The translations under genes were made by a program, and so were the position numbers. Below, piece by piece: positions 63,629 to 64,000 of a stretch of 64,000 nucleotides of DNA. Under the pieces are notes generated by a model. It searched no databases. It saw only the letters and a program-made list of their open reading frames with translations, and was not told the origin of the DNA. Positions within the stretch are counted from its first letter, which is position 1; every line of letters starts with the position of its first letter. The stretch is taken from contig JBGTMS010000202.1 of assembly GCA_041743425.1 (NCBI GenBank), positions 1 to 64,000 on the forward strand, read 5' to 3'. Origin of the DNA: JTS-RE37 sp041743425 (GTDB taxonomy: Bacteria > Bacteroidota > Bacteroidia > Flavobacteriales > Flavobacteriaceae).

Positions 63629-64000
63629 TTATCTAAGCGTTATCAGGAAATTGCTGATATTCTGCCCGGCATCCAAACCCAGCTTCTTGCGCAAGCGGTA
63701 ACGATGAATTTCCACTCCACGAATAGTAATGCCCATCAGGGGGGCTATTTCCTTTGATGACAGATTCATTTTAAGGTACGCACTTAGTTTTAAATCCTTT
63801 GAACTCAACCCGGGGTACCGGCTCAATAGGGTATCGAAAAAATCCTCGTGCAATTCTTTGAAATTGATTTCAAACCGATTCCAGTCTTCAGCATCATCAA
63901 ATGAATTGTTCAGCTTTCTCATGAAAAGTCTATAGCGCTGTTGGTTGGGAAACCAGTCCTTATTAAGAGTAAGCAGATTCTTTAATTCTAAGAGGAGCTC
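63629..64000 (-). CDS. LuxR-type HTH regulator, C-terminal end only
   Basis: The C-terminal 123 residues of a larger regulator whose start lies beyond the window. The frame is open to base 64000 and includes KNLLTLNKDWFPNQQRYRLF before residues RKLNNSFDD. The HTH is SSKDLKLSAYLKMNLSSKEIAPLMGI, then the recognition helix TIRGVEIHRYRLRKKL. The last part, a linker and LuxR-type HTH, is typical of Bacteroidetes Y_Y_Y/triple-tyrosine sensors that control SusCD loci. It is on the same strand as SusC, 221 bases upstream, and is the probable regulator of the locus. Confidence 0.8.
   Translation of the reverse strand, partial: ELLLELKNLLTLNKDWFPNQQRYRLFMRKLNNSFDDAEDWNRFEINFKELHEDFFDTLLSRYPGLSSKDLKLSAYLKMNLSSKEIAPLMGITIRGVEIHRYRLRKKLGLDAGQNISNFLITLR

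Overview
The window looks like a chromosome segment of a marine-type Bacteroidetes, most likely family Flavobacteriaceae. The evidence is a SusC/SusD pair, an OmpA protein with TSP3 calcium repeats, promoters of the Bacteroidetes type (TTTG-N19-TAnnTTTG upstream of ompA), AddAB-like helicase/nuclease genes of Bacteroidetes type, and housekeeping genes of the family's usual size. I see no phage, insertion sequence or CRISPR array.

Region 1 (1-36.8 kb) is mostly housekeeping. It begins with the first eight codons of a superoxide dismutase. Next come an AddA-like helicase, Kbl, OmpA and an AddB-like nuclease. After a short-chain dehydrogenase, tRNA-Ala(GGC) and a universal stress protein come a GNAT acetyltransferase, a MATE exporter, a crotonase, a newly noticed 32-residue membrane protein, a QueD-like enzyme, LpxH and RecJ. 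A divergent OsmC/AhpD-like pair, adenine deaminase, RsmI, an unknown flavobacterial protein, Tdk, Alr, MscL, Asd, a secreted prolyl oligopeptidase, an orphan ABC ATPase, ArfB, a fumarylacetoacetase-like hydrolase, a GreA-like protein and a FAD oxidoreductase follow. The block ends with the pdxA-yceD-rpmF // fabH-accB-accC cluster, where a terminator follows rpmF, and with ribE.

Region 2 (36.8-42.9 kb) is the best candidate for an undescribed system. A minus-strand operon encodes an alpha/beta-hydrolase, an ATP-grasp ligase with an 82-residue lysine-rich tail, a YbdK/GCS2-type carboxylate-amine ligase, a class I glutamine amidotransferase and a glutathionylspermidine-synthase-like ATP-grasp protein. 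A second esterase diverges from it. A 33-codon Cys/His-containing reading frame sits between the ligase and the amidotransferase and overlaps the amidotransferase start by ATGA. The set looks like a ribosome-independent amide- or peptide-forming pathway, or a peptide-tagging pathway, of unknown product.

Region 3 (43-64 kb) holds an AT-rich MFS transporter and then a polysaccharide utilisation locus on the minus strand. Read 5' to 3', it contains the HTH end of a LuxR-type regulator, SusC, SusD, a triple-LamG lipoprotein, a GH144-like glucanase, an FG-GAP/UnbV lipoprotein, a second GH144-like glucanase, a GH43-like enzyme with carbohydrate-binding and FN3-like parts, a secreted endonuclease/exonuclease/phosphatase-family protein and a sodium:solute symporter. 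Two GH144-like enzymes point to beta-1,2-glucan as the likely substrate. A TSUP permease is inserted on the opposite strand.

Three genes have oddities at their 5' ends. The AddA-like helicase and the TSUP permease have conserved N-terminal sequence with no ATG, GTG or TTG in front of it, but a CTG in a sensible place. The LamG lipoprotein has an in-frame TGA inside its signal peptide. These are either real non-canonical starts and a lesion, or base errors.
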